Shown here piece by piece: positions 51,034 through 59,616 of a stretch of DNA of 64,000 nt (positions are counted from its first letter, which is position 1; each line of letters starts with the position of its first letter). Position numbers and translations under genes: made by a program. Under the pieces are notes generated by a model. It had not been told where the DNA came from, made no database searches, and worked only from the letters and a program-made list of their open reading frames with translations. The DNA is from an uncultured Acetatifactor sp. (GTDB lineage Bacteria > Bacillota > Clostridia > Lachnospirales > Lachnospiraceae): the NCBI GenBank assembly GCA_910578215.1, contig CAJTPH010000017.1, positions 14,988-78,987 of the forward strand, written 5' to 3'.

Positions 51034-52137
51034 ATGAAAGAAAAAAGCGTAATGTTTTTATTGGCGGCAGCTCTGCTTGCCGTACTGCTTACCGGGTGCG
51101 GAGACGACAATCCCCGTGTTCCCGTGAAGCTTGAAATCGATGAAACACCGGAACCCGCTATATCTCAGACAACCGCGCCGCCGGAGCAGCCTACCCCCGG
51201 ACCGGATGAATCGGATGAGGTCAGACTGCTGCATTTTGTGGGAAACCTGACCGAGGAACAGGAGGCGGCGGCAACGCAGGCCCTGACTACCTTGTATCAA
51301 AATATGGAGGTTCCCGAATATCTGGGAGAGGCGATCCACATGGTGGCGACTAAGGAATGGTTTGAGGCCATGAATCCCGGGAGCTATGTGGGAGGCCGGA
51401 GCTATACTCTGCAGCGGGGAGAGCTGGCGCTTTTGACGGTGCAGATAGGCGAGGACTCCACGGGCGAGCTCTATGCGGATATCCGTTTTCAGGACGTAGA
51501 CGGAAGGTTTCTTCTGCTGAAGCAATTCGGCTCCGTGACACAGCTCCTTGAGGCAACCATGAAGGACGGAGAGCTGACGGGCATTTTCACAAATTGGACC
51601 ATCGACAGCTCCAACGGAAAGATCATCCGGGAGCAGGGAACCTACTCTGGGGGAGTTATCGTAGGAGAATTTACCAGTGCCGTGCGCGAGGGAACGGCGG
51701 GGGAGGCATTTGATCTCTGGACACACAGGGAAGACTTCAGCTATACCGTGACCGTTTCCTATTACGACGAGCAGGGGAAGCCGGTGGCAACCGCGCCGCC
51801 TGCGGTAACGGCGACACCCGCGCCCACCGCGCCGCCTGCAGCTACGACGGCGCCCAGGCCCACGCCCAAGCCGACTCCAAAGCCTACGCCCAAGCCGCCT
51901 GCGGTTACGCCTGCACCCACGCCTGCGCCGACACCCGTACCTACTCCTGTGCCGACGCCGATACCGACCCCGGAACCCGAGCCGGACGAGGATGAGGACG
52001 ATTACTATGAACCCGAACCGGCCCCGACGCCTGCGCCAACCCCGGAACCGACTCCGGAGCCTACGCCCGAGCCTGCTCCGGAACCGCCCGAAAATAACGA
52101 TGTGGATCAGGAGTGGTCCGACGATATTTTAGGCTGA
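51034..52137 (+). CDS. Lipoprotein with Pro/Thr-rich C-terminal stalk
   Basis: A 367-residue lipoprotein: signal MKEKSVMFLLAAALLAVLL then lipobox TGCG (Cys near 22). A Pro/Thr linker precedes a folded middle (about 60-245) with MKDGELTGIFTNWTID and REQGTYSGGVIVGEF, which resembles repeat modules that wrap as beta strands. Residues about 250-355 are Pro-Thr-Ala repeats (PTPKPTPKP, PTPVPTP, PEPTPEP) with an acidic patch, a typical wall-spanning stalk. Function unknown; the position after the wall hydrolase suggests a surface partner. A strong terminator follows. Confidence 0.8.
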   Translation: MKEKSVMFLLAAALLAVLLTGCGDDNPRVPVKLEIDETPEPAISQTTAPPEQPTPGPDESDEVRLLHFVGNLTEEQEAAATQALTTLYQNMEVPEYLGEAIHMVATKEWFEAMNPGSYVGGRSYTLQRGELALLTVQIGEDSTGELYADIRFQDVDGRFLLLKQFGSVTQLLEATMKDGELTGIFTNWTIDSSNGKIIREQGTYSGGVIVGEFTSAVREGTAGEAFDLWTHREDFSYTVTVSYYDEQGKPVATAPPAVTATPAPTAPPAATTAPRPTPKPTPKPTPKPPAVTPAPTPAPTPVPTPVPTPIPTPEPEPDEDEDDYYEPEPAPTPAPTPEPTPEPTPEPAPEPPENNDVDQEWSDDILG

Positions 52138-52155
52138 CGATAAAGACATACAAAC

Positions 52156-52189
52156 CTGGCTGTGAGATTTTCTCACAGCCGGTTTTTTT
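52156..52189 (+). terminator. Terminator after the lipoprotein gene
   Basis: GGCTGTGAG (52158-52166) and CTCACAGCC (52172-52180) with a five-base loop, then GGTTTTTTTA. A textbook rho-independent terminator splitting the glycan locus into two parts. Confidence 0.9.
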
Positions 52190-52330
52190 AGGAAAATTTA
52201 TCTTTTATGCTTCAAGAGGGAATAATGGTAAACAATATTGAATAACGGATGCGATAACGGTATAATGGGATGAAGGGAAGAAAGCGCGGCCCATAATCGG
52301 ATTGTCAAAACCGCCAGAGAATTTGCCCTG

Positions 52331-52359
52331 ATGACATTTTGCATAATATATGCTATAAT
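52331..52359 (+). promoter_or_regulatory. Strong promoter of the second glycan operon
   Basis: ATGACA (52331-52336), 17 bases, TATAAT (52354-52359) with extended TG. Right after it GTTGTCACAAAAGGGTGTTT recalls the start of the 70-bp element (GTTGACACAGAAGGG) but lacks the second palindrome arm and the hairpin. Confidence 0.75.
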
Positions 52360-52413
52360 GTTGTCACAAAAGGGTGTTTACAATGGGAAGCCACAGGGGG
52401 AAATACGAACGGA

Positions 52414-54042
52414 ATGCAAAGCCTCGGCAAAAAAATGCTAAGTAAATATACGCTGTACCTTATATGCTTTCTGGCGCTGAATCTCATTGAATTCCTTCGG
52501 GCGACCCAGCCGGGAAACATTTGGTCGGCGGCGGCTAACTGTACCGGCCCGGTTATGATGGTAATTATTTTCAGCCAGCTTCCGGTTAGAGACTTTTTGA
52601 AGCCGGCAAATTATGTATATACCGCCATATGCGCTTTGGCAGTGGGAGCGGTCTATTTCCATTGGACGGGGCATATGGGGGAATATTATTTCGGGCAGAT
52701 GGCAACGGCGGTTATCAATATCTGGTGGCTTGGCCTGGTAATACGCTGGTTTTTCCGCAAGATTATAGAAGAAAAGGCAATGAAGCTGCAGGTGGGGGCG
52801 TTGGGATGGGTATGGCTTATACTGACGCTGTGGACGCTCGTCAGCGTGGCAGGCAGATGGTGGCCCGTCTGGTATCTGCTTATGTTCGGCGCCTTTTACA
52901 TGATTCGCTTTGGCAAAGAGGATAAAGCGGCGCTGATAAGGGCAATGATCGACGGAACCATTGCGTCCTTTTTTGCGGTTCAAGGTTATGCGTATCTGTT
53001 TAGGCCCTATGACGAGGTCAGGTATAAGGGGGCGTTTGCAAACTGCAATATGATGGCTCTCTATTATCTGATCGTATATTGCATGACCCTTTTTAAGCTG
53101 CACCAGCTGCATGTAAGAAAATCAAAATTGGTTTGGAAGGTATTTTATATGGCGCTTGCCGGCGGACTGCTGGCTTTTCAATTCCTCACGGTCTGCCGCA
53201 CGGCCTGGGTGTGCTCCGTGGCGGTTACGCTCTGCTATGGCTGGGTGGTGCTTCACAGGGCCTGGGGCGACGGCATGGGAAAGCTGGCTGTCAGGGGATG
53301 CGCCCTTGTATTATCGGCGGTTTTAACCTTTCCGGCGGTTTTTTTGTCGGTACGGTGGCTGCCCACGATTCACCCCCATCCCATATGGTATGAGGGTGAG
53401 TGGAACGAGGACAGGGTACATTCCTGGGACCCGGCGGACTCGGAGAAGTATGTGGAGCTGGATGAATTCCTGAACGAGGCGCTAGGCAGAATTTATAATG
53501 TACTGGACCTGTTCCATGCCGTCAATCCCTTTGTGCTGCGCGTTTATGCCGCAAGTGAGGCGGACATTATTCCGGAGCCGGATTATGACTGGACTCAGAG
53601 CAGCGTGCTTATACGAAAGGTTTTTTTGCAGACCTATTGGGAACGCTCCACATGGTACGGGCATCCCAAGGAGGACGGGCACTATATATTTGAAGAATCC
53701 GGAATTTATATTTGGCACGGACAGAATCTTTGGATTCAGATCACATATTATTTCGGGTATCCTGCAGGTCTGCTTTTGGCGATTCTGACCGTATTGGCTC
53801 TGTGGAAGGCGGGAAAGAAGGCAGGGTCCGTCAGGCGGGACAGCTATGCAATGGTACCGTTTCTGATTTGTATCGTGTATTTTTTGTTTGGTTTTACCGA
53901 GGTGGTCTGGAATCCGGGGCAGCTTATATTAGCGCTTGTATTTATAGTCATGCATCCGCAGCTTACAGGAGATGCGGAGGATATCTCCGGCCAGGGACCT
54001 GAAAAGATAATTACTGGGAGCAGAAATGAAAAATTGGAATAA
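52414..54042 (+). CDS. O-antigen ligase/polymerase-like membrane protein
   Basis: A 542-residue protein with about eleven membrane helices. GAFANCNMMALYYLIVYC (near 208) followed by FLTVCRTAWVCSVAVTLCYGW (near 250) is the typical Wzy/WaaL arrangement, and a large outer loop (about 320-420) precedes the last helices. It polymerises or ligates undecaprenyl-linked glycans outside the membrane. The start is uncertain: any upstream in-frame start would lie at or before the promoter's start point, so 52414 is used, with AGGGGG 13 bases before it. Its end overlaps the next gene by 17 bases. Confidence 0.75.
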   Translation: MQSLGKKMLSKYTLYLICFLALNLIEFLRATQPGNIWSAAANCTGPVMMVIIFSQLPVRDFLKPANYVYTAICALAVGAVYFHWTGHMGEYYFGQMATAVINIWWLGLVIRWFFRKIIEEKAMKLQVGALGWVWLILTLWTLVSVAGRWWPVWYLLMFGAFYMIRFGKEDKAALIRAMIDGTIASFFAVQGYAYLFRPYDEVRYKGAFANCNMMALYYLIVYCMTLFKLHQLHVRKSKLVWKVFYMALAGGLLAFQFLTVCRTAWVCSVAVTLCYGWVVLHRAWGDGMGKLAVRGCALVLSAVLTFPAVFLSVRWLPTIHPHPIWYEGEWNEDRVHSWDPADSEKYVELDEFLNEALGRIYNVLDLFHAVNPFVLRVYAASEADIIPEPDYDWTQSSVLIRKVFLQTYWERSTWYGHPKEDGHYIFEESGIYIWHGQNLWIQITYYFGYPAGLLLAILTVLALWKAGKKAGSVRRDSYAMVPFLICIVYFLFGFTEVVWNPGQLILALVFIVMHPQLTGDAEDISGQGPEKIITGSRNEKLE

Positions 54043-55906
54043 CATGCGGTCAGATATATTGAAAATACCGGTCACCAGAGTCATCCTCCTGATTATTTCG
54101 GATTTATTTGGTATTCTGCTGGCATCCGTTTTGAGCCTGTACGTGCGCTATGATTTTCAGTTTATGGATGTGCCCCGGAACTTTTGGGAGGCAATGCTGG
54201 CAATCTATCCGTACAATGTTTTTGTGCTGCTCATCGTTTTTAAATTCATGAAATTGTACAAGAGCGTGTGGCGTTACGCGTCTTCCACAGAGCTTTTGAA
54301 CAATATTATCGCCGTTTTTCTGTGTGCCGTGACGCAGCCCGTGGCTTTGTGGATATTGGGCAGGCGTCTTCCCGTGAGTTTCCCGTTTTATTATGGCTCC
54401 TTCCTGATGCTGTTTACCGCAGGTGTCAGGTTCAGCTATCGTATTTTGCATGTTTTTCAGAACAGAAGGCTGAGCCGCAAGGCGGGGAGCGCAAGGATCA
54501 ACTGCATGGTGGTGGGCGCCGGAGCGGCGGGCAACGCCATTATAAAGGAAATAGAATTCAGCAATTATCTGAGCATGAGCGTCGTCTGCGTGATTGACGA
54601 TAATCCCGGCTGCCACGGAAAGTATCTCAGAGGAGTGCCCATTGTGGGGGGAAGGGAATGCATTCCGGACAGTGTGGGAAAATACGGTATTGACGAGATC
54701 ATTATTGCCATTCCCTCCGCGAACAGGAAAGTGCTGAAGCCCATTCTTGAGATCTGTAAGGAAACGGGCTGTAAAATGCGCATTCTGCCGGGTATGTACC
54801 AGATTATCAACGGCGATGTCAATGTCTCCAAGCTCAGGGAGGTGCAGATAGAGGACCTGCTGGGGAGAGAGCCCATAGAAGTCAATGTTGACGAGATCAT
54901 CGGCTATGTGTACGGCAAGGTGGTGCTGGTGACAGGGGGAGGGGGCTCCATCGGCAGCGAGCTGTGCAGGCAGATAGCCCAGCATAAACCCAGACAGCTC
55001 TTGATTCTGGATATATACGAAAACAACGCATACGAAATCCAACAGGAGCTGCTGCAGAAGTATCCGAAACTGGATATGGCGGTACTGATCGGGTCGGTGC
55101 GCAATCAGACCAGGGTGGAGGACATTTTCAGGGAGTACCGCCCCGATATCGTCTACCATGCGGCGGCCCACAAGCATGTGCCTCTGATGGAGGAAAGTCC
55201 CAATGAGGCCATCAAAAACAATGTGTTCGGCACCCTGAACGTGGCGAAGGCGGCGGATGCTTTCGGGGCGAAGCGCTTTGTGCTCATTTCTACGGACAAG
55301 GCTGTGAATCCTGCCAATATTATGGGAGCCAGCAAAAGAATCTGCGAGATGGTGATTCAAAACATAAACGAGAGATCAAATACGGAATTTGTTGCGGTCA
55401 GGTTCGGGAATGTCCTTGGCAGCAACGGCAGCGTGATTCCTCTGTTCAAGAAGCAGATTGAGCAGGGCGGCCCGGTAACGGTAACGCATCCCGACATTAT
55501 CAGGTATTTCATGACGATTCCGGAGGCGGTGTCTCTGGTGCTTCAGGCGGGGGCTTATGCAAGGGGCGGGGAAATATTTGTGCTGGATATGGGCGAGCCC
55601 GTGAAAATCCTGGATCTTGCCAGGAATCTGATTCAGCTGTCCGGCTATAAGGTCAATGAGGAGATAAGGATAGAGTTTGTGGGGCTGCGTCCCGGGGAAA
55701 AGATGTATGAGGAGCTTCTGCTGAAAGAGGAAGGGCTGCAGGAGACGGCGAATAAGAGAATTTTTATTGGCAAACCTGTAACATATGACCAGGAGGCCTT
55801 TGAGGAGCAGCTAAGGGAGCTCTATGACGCATGCCAGGGCGAGTCGGAGCATATTCGGGAAATAGTAAAGAGGATTGTACCCACGTATGGGTATGAAGCA
55901 GAATAA
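54026..55906 (+). CDS. Membrane UDP-HexNAc 4,6-dehydratase (PglF/WbpM/CapD type)
   Basis: A 626-residue protein with four N-terminal membrane helices (about 12-120), a Rossmann-like domain (MVVGAGAAGNAIIKEIEFS near 160) and a C-terminal SDR domain: VLVTGGGGSIGSELCRQIA (near 299), YHAAAHKHVPLMEESPNEAI (near 373), ISTDKAVNPANIMGASKR (near 420). The usual SDR Tyr is replaced by Met in NIMGASK, as in the WbpM/PglF Ser-Met-Lys group. It makes UDP-4-keto-6-deoxy-HexNAc, precursor of QuiNAc, FucNAc or bacillosamine. GGGAGC lies before the ATG at 54026, inside the previous gene. Confidence 0.9.
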   Translation: MKNWNNMRSDILKIPVTRVILLIISDLFGILLASVLSLYVRYDFQFMDVPRNFWEAMLAIYPYNVFVLLIVFKFMKLYKSVWRYASSTELLNNIIAVFLCAVTQPVALWILGRRLPVSFPFYYGSFLMLFTAGVRFSYRILHVFQNRRLSRKAGSARINCMVVGAGAAGNAIIKEIEFSNYLSMSVVCVIDDNPGCHGKYLRGVPIVGGRECIPDSVGKYGIDEIIIAIPSANRKVLKPILEICKETGCKMRILPGMYQIINGDVNVSKLREVQIEDLLGREPIEVNVDEIIGYVYGKVVLVTGGGGSIGSELCRQIAQHKPRQLLILDIYENNAYEIQQELLQKYPKLDMAVLIGSVRNQTRVEDIFREYRPDIVYHAAAHKHVPLMEESPNEAIKNNVFGTLNVAKAADAFGAKRFVLISTDKAVNPANIMGASKRICEMVIQNINERSNTEFVAVRFGNVLGSNGSVIPLFKKQIEQGGPVTVTHPDIIRYFMTIPEAVSLVLQAGAYARGGEIFVLDMGEPVKILDLARNLIQLSGYKVNEEIRIEFVGLRPGEKMYEELLLKEEGLQETANKRIFIGKPVTYDQEAFEEQLRELYDACQGESEHIREIVKRIVPTYGYEAE

Positions 55907-55937
55907 AGACATGAAACGCAAAAAAAGGGGGAAGGGC

Positions 55938-56558
55938 ATGTATCAGAGGCTGAAAAGAGGTATGGATTTTATGCTTGCGCTGTTGGGGCTGATCGTGCTG
56001 TGCCCTCTGTTTCTGGCGCTTACGGCTGCCGTCAAGGCGGATTCCAGGGGGCCCGTATTCTTTCGGCAGAAGCGGGTGGGAATCCATAAGACACACTTTT
56101 ATATACTGAAATTCCGGACCATGCGGACGGACACGCCCAAGGACATGCCCACGCATCTTTTGAAGGACCCGGAACAGTACATTACCAGAGTGGGAAAATT
56201 TCTGCGCAGGACCAGCCTGGACGAGCTTCCCCAGATCTTCAACATTTTAAAAGGCGACATGGCGGTGGTGGGACCCAGGCCGGCGCTTTGGAATCAGTAT
56301 GATCTAATAGAAGAAAGGGACAAATACGGAGCCAACGATGTGCGTCCGGGTCTGACCGGCTGGGCGCAGATTAACGGGCGCGACGAGCTGGAAATTCCCG
56401 TAAAGGCAGGGCTGGACGGAGAATATGTAAGGAAACTGGGCTTTCTCATGGACTGCCGCTGCTTCTTCGGGACATTTCTGAGCGTGTTTAAGGGAGAAGG
56501 CGTTGTAGAAGGCGGAACGGGAAGCATGAGGGGCAGCGGCTCAGGCAGGGAGAAATAA
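55938..56558 (+). CDS. Small sugar-1-phosphate transferase (PglC-like monotopic PGT)
   Basis: A 206-residue enzyme consisting of just the catalytic domain: re-entrant helix RLKRGMDFMLALLGLIVLCP, VKADSRGPVFFRQKRVG, KFRTMRTDTPKD, RTSLDELPQIFNILKGDMA with the Asp-Glu catalytic pair, and VVGPRPAL. Relatives such as PglC prefer UDP-di-NAc-bacillosamine or related sugars. Coming 31 bases after a PglF-type dehydratase, it probably uses a sugar made from its product. The start at 55938 sits behind AAGGGG; longer in-frame starts (from 55875) overlap the previous gene. Confidence 0.9.
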   Translation: MYQRLKRGMDFMLALLGLIVLCPLFLALTAAVKADSRGPVFFRQKRVGIHKTHFYILKFRTMRTDTPKDMPTHLLKDPEQYITRVGKFLRRTSLDELPQIFNILKGDMAVVGPRPALWNQYDLIEERDKYGANDVRPGLTGWAQINGRDELEIPVKAGLDGEYVRKLGFLMDCRCFFGTFLSVFKGEGVVEGGTGSMRGSGSGREK

Positions 56559-56622
56559 CAGAAGCCCAATTTGTTAAGTCCAAGACCTTGAGATTCCGCA
56601 GAGACGAGGCGTGGGAGTTCAT

Positions 56623-57522
56623 ATGAAAAAAATCCTCATTACAGGAGCAAACAGCTATATCGGCAATTTCATAAAAAGCTATTTAGCGGCATACCAGGCG
56701 GCCCGTAAGGAGGAGCGGTGGCAGGCGGACAGCATATCCCTGCGCGACGGAAAATGGGAGCAGACCTCCTTTTGCGGTTATGACACCATACTTCACCTGG
56801 CAGGCATTGCCCATGCGGATATCGGAAGGGTGTCCCGGGAGGAGAAGGAGGCGTACTACCGGGTCAACCGCGACCTGGCGGTGAGGGCGGCAGAGAAGGC
56901 AAGGAGAGAGGGCGTAAAGCAGTTTGTCTATATGAGCAGCGTCATTGTGTACGGAGACAGCGCGCCGGTGGGGAAGCGGAAAAACATTACGGGGGATACC
57001 GTTCCCGCCCCTGCCAATTTCTATGGGGACAGCAAGTATCAGGCGGAATTAAAGCTTCGGGCGCTTCAGACGGAAGACTTTCGGATAGCCGTGGTCAGAG
57101 CGCCGATGATATACGGAAAGGGCAGTAAGGGCAATTTTCCCATGCTGCTTAGAATCGCAAAAAAGGTACCCATATTTCCCGATATAGAAAATCAGAGAAG
57201 CATGCTGTATGTGGAAAATCTGGCGGAATTTATCCGGCTTTTGGCGGAGGCGGGAATCGGAGGGACCTTTTTTCCCCAAAATAAGGAGTATGTGTCCACC
57301 GGGGAGCTGGTGAGGCTGATGGGCGGCGCCCTTGGCAGAAGGGTGCGGCTGTGCCGCTGGCTGAATCCCGCGGTCAGGCTTGCCGCCTTGATGCCGGGAA
57401 GGGCTGGCGGAATGGCGGAAAAGGCGTTTGGCTCCCTGACCATAGACAGGGAGCTGAGTGAGCGGGAAATAACAGGCTACCAGCTTTTTTCCCTTGAGGA
57501 GAGCATACGCAGGAGTATTTGA
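56623..57522 (+). CDS. NAD-dependent epimerase/dehydratase (extended SDR)
   Basis: A 299-residue SDR: nucleotide loop ILITGANSYIGNF (4-16), LHLAGIAH (near 58), and the catalytic YGDSKYQAELK block (Tyr-x3-Lys near 134-144). VRAPMIYGKGSKGNFPML follows, as in WbpK/Gne-like nucleotide-sugar reductases. With the 4,6-dehydratase two genes upstream it may reduce or epimerise a 4-keto sugar (for example to a FucNAc- or QuiNAc-type sugar); the exact product is not readable from sequence. GGGAG precedes the ATG at 56623. Confidence 0.85.
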   Translation: MKKILITGANSYIGNFIKSYLAAYQAARKEERWQADSISLRDGKWEQTSFCGYDTILHLAGIAHADIGRVSREEKEAYYRVNRDLAVRAAEKARREGVKQFVYMSSVIVYGDSAPVGKRKNITGDTVPAPANFYGDSKYQAELKLRALQTEDFRIAVVRAPMIYGKGSKGNFPMLLRIAKKVPIFPDIENQRSMLYVENLAEFIRLLAEAGIGGTFFPQNKEYVSTGELVRLMGGALGRRVRLCRWLNPAVRLAALMPGRAGGMAEKAFGSLTIDRELSEREITGYQLFSLEESIRRSI

Positions 57523-57595
57523 TCAGGCATAGTATCAAGCATATGACAAAGCATATGAGGGAATCTTTGATTAAGAGGAGCATACACCGAAAACC

Positions 57596-58342
57596 ATGAA
57601 AATCAGCGTCATTACAGTGGCATATAACAGCGGAGCGTCCATAGGCAGAACAATAGAGTCCGTGCTTGCTCAGGATTTGCCCGGGCCGCTGAAGGCGGAA
57701 TACCTGATCATCGACGGGGCCAGCAGCGACGAAACCCCGGAGAGGGCGGAGGGCTATCGGGAAAGGCTGGAGCAGAAGGGCATAGAGTATACAATAATCA
57801 GCGAGCCTGACGGCGGGATATACGACGCCATGAATAAGGGCATCCGTATGGCAAAGGGCGATATCATCGGGCTGCTGAACAGCGGCGACACCTATGAGCC
57901 TGATACGCTGCGGACGGTGAGCCAGACCTTTGAAAATACAGGCTGTGAGCTGATGTTTGCGAATATCAGAATTTACAGGCATGACGGCAGCAGCTTTGTG
58001 AAGAAGGCAAGGCTGCGCAGATTTCAGACCTCAAGAGACTGGAATCATCCCACGACCTTTGTGCAGGCGGACGTGTACAAGGCGCATCCCTTCCGGGATT
58101 TGGGCATCCACGACGATTACGGCTTTTTTCTGCAGATGAAGCGCCAGGGCAGAAGGATTGTAACGGTGGACAGGGTGCTTGCCGGCTTTGCCATGGGGGG
58201 CGCAAGCAGCAAAAAGAGCTTTAAGGCGGCGGGAAAGCGCATTATGGACCGCTATAGATACTGTTATCGAATCAACGGATACAGCAGATGGTACATGGTG
58301 GAATGCATTGCCATCGAGGCGGCCAAGATGATTTTGGGGTAG
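57596..58342 (+). CDS. GT2 family glycosyltransferase, WcaE-like
   Basis: A 248-residue GT-A enzyme: MKISVITVAYNSGASIGRTI (1-20), YLIIDGASSDET (near 36), EPDGGIYDAMNKGIRMAKGD (near 68) and LLNSGDTY (near 97). The EPDxGIYDAMNKG motif is typical of the WcaE-like group that takes part in colanic-acid-like polymers. Three bases separate it from the next gene. Confidence 0.88.
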   Translation: MKISVITVAYNSGASIGRTIESVLAQDLPGPLKAEYLIIDGASSDETPERAEGYRERLEQKGIEYTIISEPDGGIYDAMNKGIRMAKGDIIGLLNSGDTYEPDTLRTVSQTFENTGCELMFANIRIYRHDGSSFVKKARLRRFQTSRDWNHPTTFVQADVYKAHPFRDLGIHDDYGFFLQMKRQGRRIVTVDRVLAGFAMGGASSKKSFKAAGKRIMDRYRYCYRINGYSRWYMVECIAIEAAKMILG

Positions 58343-58345
58343 CTT

Positions 58346-59545
58346 ATGAAAATATTACACATTAATTCCGTGTGCGGAGTGACCGGGACAGGAAGGATCG
58401 TAGCCGATCTGTACAATGCGGCGGTCAGCCGGGGGCATGAATGCAGGATCGCATACGGCGAGCATAAATATAAGAATGCGCCGGGCAATATGCGGACCAT
58501 CGAAATAGGGACCATCAGGGACTGTCGGTTTCATGCCCTTGTCACCAGGCTGTGGGATATGCAGGGTTTTGGCTCCCGCAGGGCAACCCGCCTTTTTTTA
58601 AAGGAAGTGGAGGCCTATGCGCCGGATGTGATTCATCTCCACAATCTTCACGGCTACTATATGAATATTGAGCTGCTGTTCCGATATTTAAAGCAGAGCA
58701 GCGCAAGGGTGGTCTGGACGCTCCATGACTGTTGGGCGTTTACGGGGCACTGCGTCTATTTCCAGAGCGTGGGATGCGGGAAATGGACCCAGGGCTGCCA
58801 TCACTGCCCGCTTGTCAGGCAGTACCCGGCGAGCCTGGGGCTGGACCGCTCCCGGAAAAATTATCAAAAGAAAAAGGAGCTTTTTACCGGACTGCGGGAT
58901 ATGACGATTCTCGTTCCCTCGCATTGGATGGAGATCAGAGTCCGCAGTAGCTTTCTGAAGGATTACAGGATCAAGGTGGTGTACAACGGAATCGATTTGA
59001 GTATTTACAGGCCCACGCCGGGTGGCTTCCGGCAAAAATACGGGCTGGAAGGGCAGTTCATCGTTCTGGGGGTCGCCAATGTGTGGGAGGAGAGAAAAGG
59101 ACTTAACGAATTTTGCAGAATGGCTGATCTGCTGGGAGACGGATACCGCGTGGTCCTGGTGGGGCTGAGCGAGGAGCAGATCGCACGGCTTCCGAAGCAC
59201 ATGCTGGGCCTGCCCAGGACGGATACCGCCCGGGAGCTGGCGGAGATATATACCGCCGCGGACGTGTTTGTGAACCCCGGAAGGGAAGAAACCTTTGGTC
59301 TGACGGTTGCGGAGGCAATGGCGTGCGGCACATATCCTATTGTATACGAGGGAACCGCCTGCGCGGAGGTGGCGGAGCAGGGAATCGGGCGCGTGACTGC
59401 CGGAGGTGTGGAGCAGCTGGCGGAAGCAGTGCGGGCTTACAGGGCCAACGGGCAAATAAAGGGCATTGAGAAATATGCCCAAGGCTTTTCCGGGGAACGC
59501 TTTGGCGCGGAGGTGCTGGCGGCATACGGGGAAGAAGGTTTATAG
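58346..59545 (+). CDS. GT4 family glycosyltransferase, WcaC-like
   Basis: A 399-residue GT-B enzyme. MKILHINSVCGVTGTGRIV, DVIHLHNLHGYYMNIELLF (near 94), TLHDCWAFTGHCVYF with nearby Cys residues (near 126-150), VPSHWM, VVYNGIDLSIYRPT (near 211), VANVWEERKGLNEF, and FVNPGREETFGLTVAEAMACG with the Glu pair (near 310). The TLHDxWxFTGHC segment is typical of the WcaC-like group. Tightly coupled to the preceding transferase. Confidence 0.9.
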   Translation: MKILHINSVCGVTGTGRIVADLYNAAVSRGHECRIAYGEHKYKNAPGNMRTIEIGTIRDCRFHALVTRLWDMQGFGSRRATRLFLKEVEAYAPDVIHLHNLHGYYMNIELLFRYLKQSSARVVWTLHDCWAFTGHCVYFQSVGCGKWTQGCHHCPLVRQYPASLGLDRSRKNYQKKKELFTGLRDMTILVPSHWMEIRVRSSFLKDYRIKVVYNGIDLSIYRPTPGGFRQKYGLEGQFIVLGVANVWEERKGLNEFCRMADLLGDGYRVVLVGLSEEQIARLPKHMLGLPRTDTARELAEIYTAADVFVNPGREETFGLTVAEAMACGTYPIVYEGTACAEVAEQGIGRVTAGGVEQLAEAVRAYRANGQIKGIEKYAQGFSGERFGAEVLAAYGEEGL

Positions 59546-59616
59546 AGGGCATCCGGGGCAGTCTGTTCATGAGATCGGCTTCAGATAAAGGTATTTGAGC
59601 GTGAAGGGAAATCATA

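Noticed and set aside
51800..52090. Repetitive DNA at the end of the lipoprotein gene as a separate repeat element
   Set aside because: It is in frame and explained by Pro/Thr/Glu codon repetition of the protein stalk.
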